NCBI GenBank assembly: GCA_028286885.1
Contig: JAQBQS010000015.1
Coordinates: 1-34,700, forward strand
Direction: 5' to 3'
Source of the DNA: Patescibacteria group bacterium
GTDB lineage: Bacteria; Patescibacteriota; Minisyncoccia; Phycocordibacterales; UBA1006
DNA length: 34,700 nt
Part shown: piece by piece, positions 13,986 to 22,987 of the stretch
Numbering within the stretch: the first letter of the stretch is position 1
Layout of the letters: each line of letters starts with the position of its first letter
Position numbers and translations under genes: made by a program
Notes under the pieces: model-generated
Databases searched by the model: none
Told to the model about the DNA's origin: nothing
What the model saw: only the letters and a program-made list of their open reading frames with translations

Positions 13986-14738
13986 TTAAACAAATTGACT
14001 AAAACAGTAATTTTTAAATCTTCCTCGGGATTCAGACTGTAAAGTGCTCTTCTCCTTAACAGGAGTTTAGTCGAAAAACACTTAACGGTCTGAACCCAGC
14101 TCGCGTAACATTTTAATTGGCGAACAGCCAAACCCTTGGGACCTTCTCCAGCCCCAGGATATGTTGAGCCGACATCGAGGTGCCGAACTTCGCCGTCGCT
14201 GTGGACGCTCGGGCGAAACTAGCCTGTTATCCCCGGAGTAGCTTTTATCCGTTGAGCTTCCCCTGTATCTAATACAAAAGGTCGGATCACTATGCTCTGC
14301 TTTCGCACCTGCTCGTCATGTACGACTTGCAGTCAAGCCATCTTGTGCCATTACACTATCGGCATGGTTTCCATTCACGCCTAGATGACCTTTGTAGGCC
14401 CCTCCGTTACTCTTTAGGAGGGATTCGCCCCAAACAAACTACCCATCACGCACTGTCTTTGAACGTTTTTTCGTCCAAGTTAGGACATACCCTTTTACAG
14501 AGTGGTATTTCACTGACGAGTATCACACGACCGAAACCGTGTGCATAACCTCTCCCACCTATGCTACGCAATAAAAGAATATGCCCAATACGAAACTATA
14601 GTAAAGCTTCCGGGGTCTTTTCGTCTAACTGCAGGTAAGCGGCATCTTCACCGCTATTGTATTTTCACCGAGCAAATCCTCGAGACAGTTCCCCAGTCGT
14701 TACACTATTCGTGCGCGTCGGAACTTACCCGACAAGGT

Positions 14739-14781
<43 letters not shown>

Positions 14782-15570
14782 CAGGGCTTATAACAGTCAG
14801 CTTGATATAATCGCACCCCCGTTATTTAACCTTCTGGCATTGGTCAAGTGTCACCCCCTATACATCATCTTACGATTTCGCAGGGAGCTGTGTTTTTGAT
14901 AAACAGTCGCCAGGGAGACTTTCGCTGCGGCCCAACAAAAGTTGGGCAATCCTTATCCCGAAGTTACGGATGCTTTTTTGCCGAGTTCCTTGAGGATCCC
15001 TCGCTCGTTCGCCTTGGTCTTCTCGACCTAATCACCTGTTTCGGTTTGCGGTACGGTTCAAATTATGTTGAATGCTAGAAGTTTTTCTCGGAAGACTCTT
15101 GATGTGCATTTCCCGGACCGAAGCCCGGAATTTCGTCTCGCCACGACTCTTGCGTACTCCGGATTTTCCTAAAGTACGAGTCTCGACGCAACGACGCCAA
15201 TCCAATAAGGCGCGCTCATGTGTATTCTCCGTCACTCCATCGCCATAATTCAAGTCATGGAATATTGACCATGTGTCCATCGCATGCGGCTATCGCCATT
15301 TGCTTAGGCCCGACTAACCCTACTCTGATTGACATTGAATAGGAAACCTTGATTTTTCGGCGGACACGGATTTAACGTGTCATGTGGTTACTTGTGCCAA
15401 CATTCTTACTTCCAAACGCTCCACGGTGGCTCACGCCTTCCGCTTCGTCGCAGATTGGAATACTCTCCTACCGCTTGATAAATAAATATCAAGCCCTCAA
15501 CTTCGGTATCATGTTTAACCCCGATCATTTGCGGCGCCAAATCTCTTGATGAGTGAGCTGTTACGCTTTC

Positions 15571-15602
<32 letters not shown>

Positions 15603-16179
15603 TCATTGTTTAAGAAATCTGACCTCCTTACGTGTACTGAACATGAATTTAGGGACCTTAATTAGAGATCTACGGCTGTTTCCGTTTCGACTCGTGGAGC
15701 TTCGCCCCCACTGTCTAACTGCCGCGCTCTGACTCTTGGTATTCGGAGTTTGATAGGTTTCACGAGATTGCTCCCTGTTGAAACCATCCAGTGCTCTACC
15801 CCCAAGAGGAACACGCGACGCTATCCCAAAAGATATTTCGGAGAGAACCAGCTATTACCAGGTTCGATTAGCTTTTCACTCCAACCCACAGATCATCCGA
15901 AAGTATTGCACGGCTTATCGGTTCGGTCCTCCATTCATCTTTCGATGAACTTCAACCTGTCCATGGGTAGATCACCTGGCTTCGGGTCTGATGTGTACGA
16001 CCAATTTTCGCCCTATTCAGACTTGCTTTCGCTTGGGCTCCGCGCGTTTACGGCGCTTAGCCAAGCCGCATACATCAACTCGTTGGCTCATTCTTCAATA
16101 GGCACGCCATGACAGTAATAAATTACTGCTCTGACTCCTTGTAGGCGTAGGGTTTCAGGTCTATTTCACTCCCCTCATC

Positions 16180-16210
<31 letters not shown>

Positions 16211-16766
16211 CGTTCACTATCGGTTTCTAGCAATATTTAGCCTTACCAGTTAGTTCTGGCAAATTCCTCCGAGCTATTCGTGTCTCGAAGTACTCAGGAG
16301 CGTGAACAAAAGAGTTCAGAATGTTTTCGGTTACGGGGGTATCACCCTCTATGCCTGATCTTCCCAGATCAATCACCTAACACTTGAATTTTTTACTCTT
16401 CTCAACTTAATGATGTTTACGTCCTATAACCCCGCATGTACCTCGGTATGTTCAAATCATTAATAAATTAATTAGTTAAACGCACCGAGGTCAACGCGGT
16501 TTGGGCTTCTTCCGTTTCGCTCGCCGCTACTTGGGAAATAACTATTGTTTTCTTTTCCTTCGGGTACTGAGATGTTTCACTTCCCCGAGTCAGCATCTGA
16601 CAGCTGTCAGATTCTGCAGTATTACCTGCAGAGGGTTTCCCCATTCGGAAATGTCCGGATCAAAGGCTATTGCCGCCTCCCCGAACCTTATCGCAGGCTG
16701 TCGCGTCCTTCATCGCTTGCTAGAACCTAGGCATCCACTCTACGCCCTTAGTTTCCTATTAGGAAA

Positions 16767-17106
16767 TCTAAAAATTATACAAGTAACACACTTCGATTTT
16801 TCTTAATGTGCGCCTCGGCTGTGCCGAGGACTTTAGTGCCTGCCGTCAACCTCACGGCGTCCGACAGGACTTTTTTGTTTTGTTTGTTGTCTAGACAAAC
16901 AGAACTGTTCTACATTTGCTTTATGTGAAAATACATTTTCCTGTATTTATTCGAAATCAGGAGCCATGTCCTTGCGGACAACCTCCCGACCCGTTCAATC
17001 ATTCTCCCGCGGATAACAGTGCCCTACGAATCCGAAGATTCGCCAGGCATTCTTTGCGGGGAACGCATTCCGTTGACAATGTTCTGTGCCTCTAAAAATT
17101 TAGTGG
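16767..17106 (-). other. Structured 23S leader, about 340 nt, no gene
   Basis: Between the rRNA promoter and 23S there is no tRNA or 16S. The transcript holds several hairpins: CGAATC-TTCG-GATTCG (17027-17042), GTCC-GCAA-GGAC with a GNRA loop (16968-16979), AAATACA/TGTATTT (about 16931-16950), and CCTCGGC-ACA-GCCGAGG near 16805-16822. The last 45 bases pair with the 23S 3' flank as a processing stem. No known RNA family is recognised. Confidence 0.6.
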
Positions 17107-17114
17107 CGAGGAGT

Positions 17115-17142
17115 AGTATATACGAAAGAATTTCAAAGTCAA
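17115..17142 (-). promoter_or_regulatory. rRNA promoter
   Basis: -35 TTGACT (17137-17142), 16-base spacer, -10 TATACT (17115-17120), upstream AT-rich. It predicts a start near 17107. Confidence 0.8.
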
Positions 17143-17182
17143 CACTTTAATGTGTGGTCTTTTGTGGATAAGCCGGGCAAGT

Positions 17183-17210
17183 AAAAACCTCCCCTTTCAG
17201 GGAGGTTTTT
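17183..17210 (-). terminator. Terminator of the coiled-coil protein gene
   Basis: AAAAACCTCCC and GGGAGGTTTTT around a 6-base loop. The downstream TTTTTACTTGCC matches that of the terminator near 18870, suggesting a common origin. Confidence 0.85.
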
Positions 17211-17214
17211 GGCA

Positions 17215-18000
17215 TTAATCAGCCGAGGCAAGCAAGTTATTTAGGTCGTTGATTTCCTGGTTCACTTTGTCCAACTCATGCGTCGATTTCTGAATATGCG
17301 CCGTTGTTCCGATGACCTCGTATGCCAATGAACCGATCTTGCCGTGAAGAACCATATCTTGCGACTGCATTCCGGCCGCGCCATGGTGATTGGCACTTGC
17401 AACTCTGACACCGTCGACGGTCGATCCAAGTTCTGCATTGAGAGCTGTTTGAATCGCCTTGTTTCGCTCGCCGAACGTCTTGTTCTCGTTATCCGCTACA
17501 ATCTTATGAAGCATCTGAATCATTTTTTCGCTCGTGAAGTCTTTTCCCACATTATGGGGATCGTTCATGAGTTCTTTCACATAGTTGGCAACATCGGAAG
17601 GCATGTTCGCGAGCATTCCAACAAGCGCTGCGCTTTTTGAATCACCTTTTGCATTAAGATGCTCCACTGATGAATGAACAGCGCCGTTGAACTCACCTTC
17701 AATTGCTTGGGCATGCTTCTTCAAAGTATCAATTTTATCTTCGAGGACTTTACGCTTTTGTTCAAGAGATTTAACCATTTCCATTCTCTGTTGTTTTTCC
17801 ATAAAAACCTCTGCTGAAGCTTCCTGCTTCACTGTCGCAGGTGCAACTTTTTCTGTTTTAGAATTTAGTTCAAATTCTGCAGCCTGGGCCGGTTTCTCGG
17901 CAAAACTAGGAATTGCTGTTGCTGCAAGACCCACTGTAATACCAACTTTTCTTCCTGCCTGATGGAGCGTTTTCCAAGGCTGTTTGTCTTTATTAAACAT
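17215..18000 (-). CDS. Exported coiled-coil protein
   Basis: A 261-residue protein, family not recognised. The N-terminus is basic (KDKQPWKTLHQAGRKVG), then a hydrophobic stretch (about 19-31) and an AQA-AE cleavage-like site near residue 41, so export by Sec is likely. The mature part is mostly helical, with a clear coiled coil at about 66-105 and another at about 235-258. The central part is rich in His, Asn and Met. TATAAT at 18009-18014 lies 8 bases before the ATG with a -35 TTGCTT at 18032-18037 (spacer 17), so the mRNA is nearly leaderless. A periplasmic or surface structural role is possible. Confidence 0.75.
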   Translation of the reverse strand: MFNKDKQPWKTLHQAGRKVGITVGLAATAIPSFAEKPAQAAEFELNSKTEKVAPATVKQEASAEVFMEKQQRMEMVKSLEQKRKVLEDKIDTLKKHAQAIEGEFNGAVHSSVEHLNAKGDSKSAALVGMLANMPSDVANYVKELMNDPHNVGKDFTSEKMIQMLHKIVADNENKTFGERNKAIQTALNAELGSTVDGVRVASANHHGAAGMQSQDMVLHGKIGSLAYEVIGTTAHIQKSTHELDKVNQEINDLNNLLASAD

Positions 18001-18008
18001 ATGCCCAA

Positions 18009-18037
18009 ATTATACTCCTTTTATATAACCAAAGCAA
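18009..18037 (-). promoter_or_regulatory. Promoter of the coiled-coil protein gene
   Basis: TTGCTT (18032-18037), 17-base spacer, TATAAT (18009-18014), 8 bases from the ATG. Confidence 0.65.
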
Positions 18038-18058
18038 AATCCCCAATGTGGGGATTTT
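18036..18058 (-). terminator. Terminator of the TM-helix protein gene
   Basis: AATCCCCA-ATG-TGGGGATT with an A run and a T run. It overlaps the -35 of the next gene. Confidence 0.75.
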
Positions 18059-18065
18059 TAAGGAA

Positions 18066-18773
18066 TTACATATGTCCGCCGTTGTCATGCGGTCGGTTTG
18101 CGACAGCATTCGAAACCTTGTCCAGCATCTTGGCAGCATGGTCGCGGCCACCGAGCCCGAACGCGAGTCCGAATGCAAGTGCAAGTCCAGCAACGATTCC
18201 CGTCCAAAGCGTATTGGTGATATCCCGCGCCACGCCAAGCTCGCCTAACGTGAAGATAATCGTCACAGCCCAGATCGCAACTCGCGACACCGTCCCGATG
18301 AAATTAGATGATCCGAGGTTTGCAACGCGCGTCGATCCCGCAACCAGCTTGCCGACGAATTCAGCCAAGACTGAACCGAAGACCAAGATAAGAACGGCGA
18401 TAATGACGCGAGGCAGGAAAAGGACGATCTGCGCGAGGAAGATGCTCGCAGCCGGAAGGCCGAGGCGTTCGAGGAACGCAACAAGGAAGATCAGAATGAA
18501 TGACCACTTCACGAGCCAGCCGATAAAGTTGCCGATTGAGAAATGATACCCCGCTCGGTTCACCGCCTTCTTGAATCCCGTGTTCTCGAATACTCGATCA
18601 AGCTTCGTCAAATTGATCAGGTGCGCGACAGCCTTGCCCACCAAGACTGATATAATGACGAGAATTATGAAGATAATGATCGCGAGAAGCGCCTGAGGAA
18701 GCCATGTGCCGAGTCCGAGCCAGAACGACTGAAACGACGTGAGATAAACGGAACCTTGTTGTGCGACGTACAT
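18066..18773 (-). CDS. MscS-type conserved TM-helix protein
   Basis: A 235-residue integral membrane protein with about five helices. It contains two copies of the TM-helix repeat seen in some mechanosensitive channels: WLPQALLAIIIFIILVIISV near residue 24 and FLPRVIIAVLILVFGSVLAE near 118. The last helix has the glycine/alanine pattern GLALAFGLAFGLGG, like the MscS pore helix. The beta domain that follows the pore in MscS is missing and the protein ends soon after with DNGGHM. It could be a minimal channel or a membrane organiser. No Shine-Dalgarno is seen. Confidence 0.8.
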   Translation of the reverse strand: MYVAQQGSVYLTSFQSFWLGLGTWLPQALLAIIIFIILVIISVLVGKAVAHLINLTKLDRVFENTGFKKAVNRAGYHFSIGNFIGWLVKWSFILIFLVAFLERLGLPAASIFLAQIVLFLPRVIIAVLILVFGSVLAEFVGKLVAGSTRVANLGSSNFIGTVSRVAIWAVTIIFTLGELGVARDITNTLWTGIVAGLALAFGLAFGLGGRDHAAKMLDKVSNAVANRPHDNGGHM

Positions 18774-18867
18774 ATATAATGAAGGGTTACTCTGTTAGAA
18801 GTGATAGGCGGTTTCGAGATGGCCAGCTTATCGTAACCAAGTATACACCCGCCTGAAATGGAGAGGC

Positions 18868-18900
18868 AAGTAAAAAAGCCTCCCTTTCGGGAAGCTTGTA
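18868..18900 (-). terminator. Terminator of tandem paralog 2
   Basis: AAGCTTCCC-GAAA-GGGAGGCTTTTTT on the minus strand, immediately after the stop codon of the gene ending at 18903. It is related to the one near 20355. Confidence 0.7.
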
Positions 18901-18902
18901 AA

Positions 18903-20285
18903 TTAAGCTGCTGTAGCAAATTCCTTTGCTTTCTGGGTAAAGAGCTCTTCGTTTCCGAAGAATTTCTTTTCCTTGAGGCATGCGAGAAACCAGTCGCTTG
19001 GCTCAGTCAGATCAGTAAGGAGTTCAGCGAGTCTCACTTTAAAATGGGATTCGAGCTCCTCATTGCCATATTTTCCCATTGCGTTAGCGATAGCTTCGAT
19101 ATTTTTTTCGGACGGAACCATTTCGATAATGAACGGGCGGAGTGTACGTCTCATACCATATTGATACTGATGCCACTTGAACACTTTTGCCACGTCCGGC
19201 TTTTTCCGACAGAACTTTGGCAGAAGCTTGATAAACCTCTCCCTGATCATTTTTTGACTTGTTTCATTAGGTCGTAAACTGTCACCGAACTGAAAATCGA
19301 GATACGGATATACTTTTTCTGCATCATTGATGCACTTGAGGCGTTTTGACAGGAGTTGTTCGAACCTCTCCTGAAATGCACGGATTATTAAGCCGTATTT
19401 GCGAGCATCCCATGGCAATGTTCCATAATATTCTTTCAGTTTAGAAATGCTTGGAATGTCTTTGATCGGAGGAATGACCAACTCGCCGATGCGAGTTATT
19501 ACTAATTGCTCAACCGCCTTACGCCCTGAAACGACACGGAGATACCAATCAAGCATTTGAACATCATCAGTTTCATTGGTCAGTTCTTGAACTCGTTCGC
19601 ATGTTCTATGACGAACAGCAGCATAAGCATTGTGATCGTGGTGATTCCAACTACTCCATACACCTTCCTCTGTGCCTACGGCTGACATCCATTTAACGAG
19701 TTTTTTAATATCGCTTTCAAATGCAAGTGCTACCGGCATGAGTTCGCCGATTTTGTTACGCGCAGGAAAACCGGATCCCGTTGAGCGCCAAATCTTACGC
19801 AGGAATTCAAAAGAGTATCTGTTTGGGTCAGCCTTTGCCGCCTCAATCATTCTTCCTTCGACGACATGATAGACACCATAAGCTTCTTCGGAAACATAGT
19901 GCTTATCGCAAATATCCCAGTAATGAATCAGTGTTTCCATGCTTTCGCATGAATCACACATAACCTTCAGGCGCTTTAAAAATCTCCCGAACAAGCTACT
20001 ACTATTTCTAAGACTCCAGCTATTTTTATGAAACCATTCCATAATAGCTGCAAATTCAGAATAACCAGCAAAAATTCCGTCAGCAATTAAGCCTATTCTT
20101 TCTTCGGCAGCTTTTCGCACAGGTGAGTCATATTGAGCAGAATTGTAAAACTTCCCGATAAGGGCTAAATCCTCTGTACTGTTAATTGTTGCAATTTTAC
20201 CGTCGTCAGTTTCCAGATATTTGTTTTGCAAGAATGCATCCAAGACATCCTTCGGCCGTGTTTTTCCCTTGATGACTGTTTCCAT
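18903..20285 (-). CDS. 460-residue helical-repeat protein, tandem paralog 2
   Basis: A protein of 460 residues, unknown family. It is almost entirely alpha-helical and soluble, with a regular alternation suggestive of HEAT/TPR-like solenoids. It shares with its upstream neighbour the same length, the motif SWNHHDHNAYAAVRHR (about residue 212) and a highly conserved C-terminus (RLAELLTDLTEPSDWFLACL then KKFFGNEELFTQKAKEF). No catalytic motif or membrane segment is seen. Its promoter (TTGACA 20347-20352, spacer 17, TAAGGT 20324-20329) and A/T-rich leader are near copies of those of the neighbour. The two may have arisen by tandem duplication of a whole transcription unit. Confidence 0.75.
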   Translation of the reverse strand: METVIKGKTRPKDVLDAFLQNKYLETDDGKIATINSTEDLALIGKFYNSAQYDSPVRKAAEERIGLIADGIFAGYSEFAAIMEWFHKNSWSLRNSSSLFGRFLKRLKVMCDSCESMETLIHYWDICDKHYVSEEAYGVYHVVEGRMIEAAKADPNRYSFEFLRKIWRSTGSGFPARNKIGELMPVALAFESDIKKLVKWMSAVGTEEGVWSSWNHHDHNAYAAVRHRTCERVQELTNETDDVQMLDWYLRVVSGRKAVEQLVITRIGELVIPPIKDIPSISKLKEYYGTLPWDARKYGLIIRAFQERFEQLLSKRLKCINDAEKVYPYLDFQFGDSLRPNETSQKMIRERFIKLLPKFCRKKPDVAKVFKWHQYQYGMRRTLRPFIIEMVPSEKNIEAIANAMGKYGNEELESHFKVRLAELLTDLTEPSDWFLACLKEKKFFGNEELFTQKAKEFATAA

Positions 20286-20323
20286 GTTTTTATTTTTTTG
20301 TAAATGAATCTTTTATCAAAAAA

Positions 20324-20352
20324 ACCTTACCATAATAGATTTCTTCTGTCAA
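20324..20352 (-). promoter_or_regulatory. Promoter of tandem paralog 2
   Basis: TTGACA (20347-20352), 17-base spacer, TAAGGT (20324-20329), then a T run and AAAAAAATAAAAA leader, the same as in the neighbour. Confidence 0.7.
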
Positions 20353-20354
20353 AA

Positions 20355-20382
20355 ATAAAAACTCCCCTTTCAGGGAGCTTGT
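20355..20382 (-). terminator. Terminator of tandem paralog 1
   Basis: AGCTCCC-TGAAAG-GGGAGTTTTT on the minus strand, followed within 3 bases by the promoter of paralog 2. Confidence 0.75.
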
Positions 20383-20385
20383 AAG

Positions 20386-21768
20386 TCAAACTGCTTTCAC
20401 AAATTGCTTTGCTTTCTCATAGAAGAGACCTTCGTTTCCAAAGAACTTCTTTTTCTGGAGGCAAGATAGAAACCAGTCCGCCGGTTCGGACAGCTGCGAG
20501 AGCAGTTCGGCAAGGCGTGCCTGTGCGAGAGGAAACACATTCTTATCATTTTCACTGATGCGCATGAGAGACTCCGGATTTGTTTCCTTCGGAATCATCT
20601 CGATGGCAATGCCCTTGAGAATAGCTTTCATGTTAGCGCCCTCCCATGTGTCGTGCTGCCCGTACCATTTCAATAGAATTTCAAGAGTTCCGTCCTTTTG
20701 AAAGTATGCAGGCGCAAGTTCCGCAAATTTTGACTCGATCAGATTAGGTGCGGACCCGACGAAGTGAAACTTCATGCTTTTGACATAAGGATAAACCTGG
20801 TCAGCGCTCTTGAATCCACTCAGAAAACCGGGGAGCAGTTCGTCTATCTTAGCCTTGAAAACTTCATGTGCCTTTTTATAGGCCTCGGTACTACCAAACG
20901 AACTACTGCCGAAATGAATTTTTAAACGGGATTCCAGAACCTCGTCCATGCTTTTCATCGGAGTAATTACAGACAACGCGAGCTCGGCCATCTTGTCTTC
21001 GGCTTTCAGGCATAGAGAATTGCTCTTGGCAGTACTCTTGTAATAGGCCACCTTTTCGAACGAATCCGCATTTGGCAAACATTCCTCGATGATGCCATTG
21101 ATCCTTGCGTCTATTGCCCGGGCAGCGCCATGGTCGGTATGGTTCCACGAATTAAAGGTGTTTCCCCTATAGTCCAAAAGTACCTTGATGTCATTCTCAG
21201 ACGCCAGAGCTTCGGGCAAGAGTTTTTCGATCTGGCCGCTGTACTTGTCATTGACGAACGGAACCGAACCGAGAACGGCCCACCAGGCCTTGATAAGAAA
21301 CGGATAAGACGTGCGCCGATCGTCATTGACGATAAGCTCGCATATCCTTTCGATTGCAGGATACATCACGTATTCCGTAGTGCCTTCAAAACCCGTCGGC
21401 AATTCCTTTTTCAGGCGGATCATTTCTTCAATGTCGGAAACCTTTGCGTATAGTTCCGTCATTCTGCCAAGAACCACTGCGGCTATTTCGCGAACGCTCC
21501 AAACATGCTTCGAGTAGAGGTTTGCAAGATAGGCCGTGTCCTCTATTGTCGGCAAAATTTCACGAATCCATTCATATGTCCTGCGCCTTGCTTCAAGCCG
21601 GACATCCGGATCCAGCTCATCAGAATACAAATATCTTCGTATCTCCACTAAATCGGTCGAGATCCTTATCCTGGCTATCTTTTCTTGCCTGCTATTGCTG
21701 TGTTTCTCAGCAATGAATTTCGAAAGAATATCCTGCGGCTTTTCGGCGACAGCTTCAACTGTTCCCAT
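20386..21768 (-). CDS. 460-residue helical-repeat protein, tandem paralog 1
   Basis: Also exactly 460 residues, helical throughout, soluble, unknown family. It has the same marker motifs as the other copy: SWNHTDHGAARAIDAR (about residue 217) and the C-terminal RLAELLSQLSEPADWFLSCL with KKFFGNEGLFYEKAKQF. The N-terminal halves are far more diverged than the C-termini, suggesting different binding partners for a conserved end. Promoter TTGACA (21831-21836), spacer 17, TAAGGT (21808-21813). Each copy has its own terminator, so dosage can differ. A scaffold or adaptor role is plausible, not shown. Confidence 0.75.
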   Translation of the reverse strand: MGTVEAVAEKPQDILSKFIAEKHSNSRQEKIARIRISTDLVEIRRYLYSDELDPDVRLEARRRTYEWIREILPTIEDTAYLANLYSKHVWSVREIAAVVLGRMTELYAKVSDIEEMIRLKKELPTGFEGTTEYVMYPAIERICELIVNDDRRTSYPFLIKAWWAVLGSVPFVNDKYSGQIEKLLPEALASENDIKVLLDYRGNTFNSWNHTDHGAARAIDARINGIIEECLPNADSFEKVAYYKSTAKSNSLCLKAEDKMAELALSVITPMKSMDEVLESRLKIHFGSSSFGSTEAYKKAHEVFKAKIDELLPGFLSGFKSADQVYPYVKSMKFHFVGSAPNLIESKFAELAPAYFQKDGTLEILLKWYGQHDTWEGANMKAILKGIAIEMIPKETNPESLMRISENDKNVFPLAQARLAELLSQLSEPADWFLSCLQKKKFFGNEGLFYEKAKQFVKAV

Positions 21769-21807
21769 AATTTTTATTTTTTTATGAACGAATGTTTTAT
21801 CAAAAAA

Positions 21808-21836
21808 ACCTTACCAGAGTAAGGCGTTCTTGTCAA
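21808..21836 (-). promoter_or_regulatory. Promoter of tandem paralog 1
   Basis: TTGACA (21831-21836), 17-base spacer, TAAGGT (21808-21813). The -35 continues as TTGACAAGAA, as in the cassette promoters. Confidence 0.72.
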
Positions 21837-21847
21837 AGGCTGTCTTG

Positions 21848-22486
21848 CTATCTCGTAAGCTCGGGATGGCTGATTTTGTTGACGACTTTGGTGTGCGGAT
21901 AATCCAACAGGTCGCGGATCAGCTTGTCGTACATTTTCAATCGGTACAAGAATTCTTCCGTGTCGAAGATCGCATAGCGGAGTTCCTTGCCGATTTCCGA
22001 TTCGATCTTCTTGATCTCGCCGTCGATCATTTTCTTGTCGAGGCGGTCCCCCACGATCATCAGGTCCATCATGCGGTCAGGATCGTGCGTAAAAATCCCT
22101 GAAGTAATGAAGAGCGTAATCTTTCCTGCTCCGTTGAACCGAGCCGAGATATCCGGGATCTGCATTCCACCCGAATCCACGAGCAGATTTCGAAGAGGAT
22201 CAATCAATGGAAAATCCTTGTTAGCAATGAATCCGTTTGCCTTCTTGCGAGTCGTTTTCTTCTTGCCAAGAATGATCTTGGTTACAATTTTCGGTTTTAC
22301 AAATCCGCATTTCGACAATAGATTGAGTTCAGGCTTGACCAAGTTCGGCTTGATGCGCATGCGCGTCGCGATATCGTCCACCGAAAAGCCTTCGTTTGCG
22401 TTCAGAAGAAAGAACTTGAGAAGCTTGACGCGAACTGCGCCGCCGAACAGATTCCCCAAAATATCCAGATGTTTTGACGTTGCCAT
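21848..22486 (-). CDS. Winged-helix protein with nucleotidyltransferase-like C-terminus
   Basis: A 212-residue protein. The N-terminal part (about 1-85) is a winged helix, recognised by GAVRVKLLKFFLLNANEGFSV (split after LLKFF) and the IATRMRIKPNLVKPELNLLSKCGFV helix-turn-helix. The C-terminal part (about 120-212) has ITSGIFTHDPDRMMDLMIVGD, where the acidic pair and GD recall minimal nucleotidyltransferases. This architecture is familiar in CPR/Parcubacteria genomes but uncharacterised. TATAAT at 22495-22500 lies 8 bases before the ATG, so the mRNA is nearly leaderless. A transcriptional regulator is the most likely role. Confidence 0.8.
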   Translation of the reverse strand: MATSKHLDILGNLFGGAVRVKLLKFFLLNANEGFSVDDIATRMRIKPNLVKPELNLLSKCGFVKPKIVTKIILGKKKTTRKKANGFIANKDFPLIDPLRNLLVDSGGMQIPDISARFNGAGKITLFITSGIFTHDPDRMMDLMIVGDRLDKKMIDGEIKKIESEIGKELRYAIFDTEEFLYRLKMYDKLIRDLLDYPHTKVVNKISHPELTR

Positions 22487-22494
22487 ATGGAGGC

Positions 22495-22500
22495 ATTATA
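22495..22500 (-). promoter_or_regulatory. -10 box of the winged-helix gene
   Basis: Perfect TATAAT 8 bases before the ATG, directly after the rplL terminator. Confidence 0.6.
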
Positions 22501-22519
22501 CCTAAGTTTCTGGTAACGC

Positions 22520-22543
22520 AAAAAGTCCCCTAAGGGACTTTTT
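22520..22543 (-). terminator. Terminator of the rplJ-rplL operon
   Basis: AAAAAGTCCC and GGGACTTTTT around CTAA; stable and with a T run on both strands. Confidence 0.85.
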
Positions 22544-22560
22544 TGTGGTGTAGTTTTGAA

Positions 22561-22953
22561 TTACTTCAATTCTACCTTTCCTCCTGCGTCCTCGATCGCC
22601 TTCTTCAAAGCGTCGGCGTCCTCCTTCTTCATTCCCTCTTTCAAGGTTGCTGGAAGGTTGTCAACGAGATCCTTGGCCTCCTTGAGTCCGAGTCCGAGAG
22701 ATTCCTTGACGACTTTCATGATGCCGATCTTCGCTCCGCCGTCGGATGTTAGGATGGCTGTGAAGTCTGTCTTCTCGTCAGCGGCCGCTGCTCCTGCAGC
22801 AGGACCAGCGACTGCGACTGCTGCTGCCGATACGCCGAACTTGACTTCGAACAATTTTACGAGCTCGTTTAGATCAAGTACTGACATTTCCTCGATCTGC
22901 TTGACGATTGCCGCGAACTTCGCGGGAATCTCTACATTTTTGTTTTCTTCCAT
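22561..22953 (-). CDS. rplL: Ribosomal protein L7/L12
   Basis: A 130-residue stalk protein of the large subunit that recruits translation GTPases. N-terminal dimerisation helices ([16 protein letters not shown] type), an Ala/Gly hinge (about 44-62), then the C-terminal domain with [29 protein letters not shown], typical of L12 (helices alpha 4-5 bind GTPases). Slightly longer than the E. coli protein. It follows rplJ by 34 bases in the classical order and shares its leader control. Confidence 0.97.
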   Translation of the reverse strand: MEENKNVEIPAKFAAIVKQIEEMSVLDLNELVKLFEVKFGVSAAAVAVAGPAAGAAAADEKTDFTAILTSDGGAKIGIMKVVKESLGLGLKEAKDLVDNLPATLKEGMKKEDADALKKAIEDAGGKVELK

Positions 22954-22987
22954 ATAATTTAAAAACTAAAAGCTAAATGATAAATAG

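Larger units (their letters stand above)
13548..14084 (-). other. Group I intron in 23S at E. coli position 2593
   Basis: Removing 537 nt rejoins CAGACCGT and CGCAAGACAGG, matching E. coli AGAACGU/CGUGAGACAG, so the site is L2593, a known group I site (Chlamydomonas chloroplast Cr.LSU). Seen elements: P1, exon plus intron start (14079-14094) with 14031-14046; P3 GUUGAA/UUCAAC (13605-13610 with 13689-13694); P4 CGGTG/CACCG (13678-13682 with 13653-13657); P5 13661-13674; P6a 13628-13646; P7 GACTG/CAGTC (13614-13618 with 13577-13581); P8 13588-13604; P9 13556-13571 with a GTAA loop; terminal G at 13548. A P2-like hairpin near 13700-13725 has a GTGA loop. No endonuclease gene is present. The P1 splice site lacks an obvious U-G pair (U-A by my alignment), so the exact 5' site is open. 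Confidence 0.88.

Noticed and set aside
13548-14084. A homing endonuclease (LAGLIDADG or HNH) in the intron
   Set aside because: No frame of sufficient length or motif exists within 537 nt; the intron holds RNA structure and the tRNA only.
16900-17106. SRP RNA, RNase P RNA, 6S RNA or tmRNA in the rRNA leader
   Set aside because: Hairpins are present but the defining conserved segments of those RNAs are not seen.
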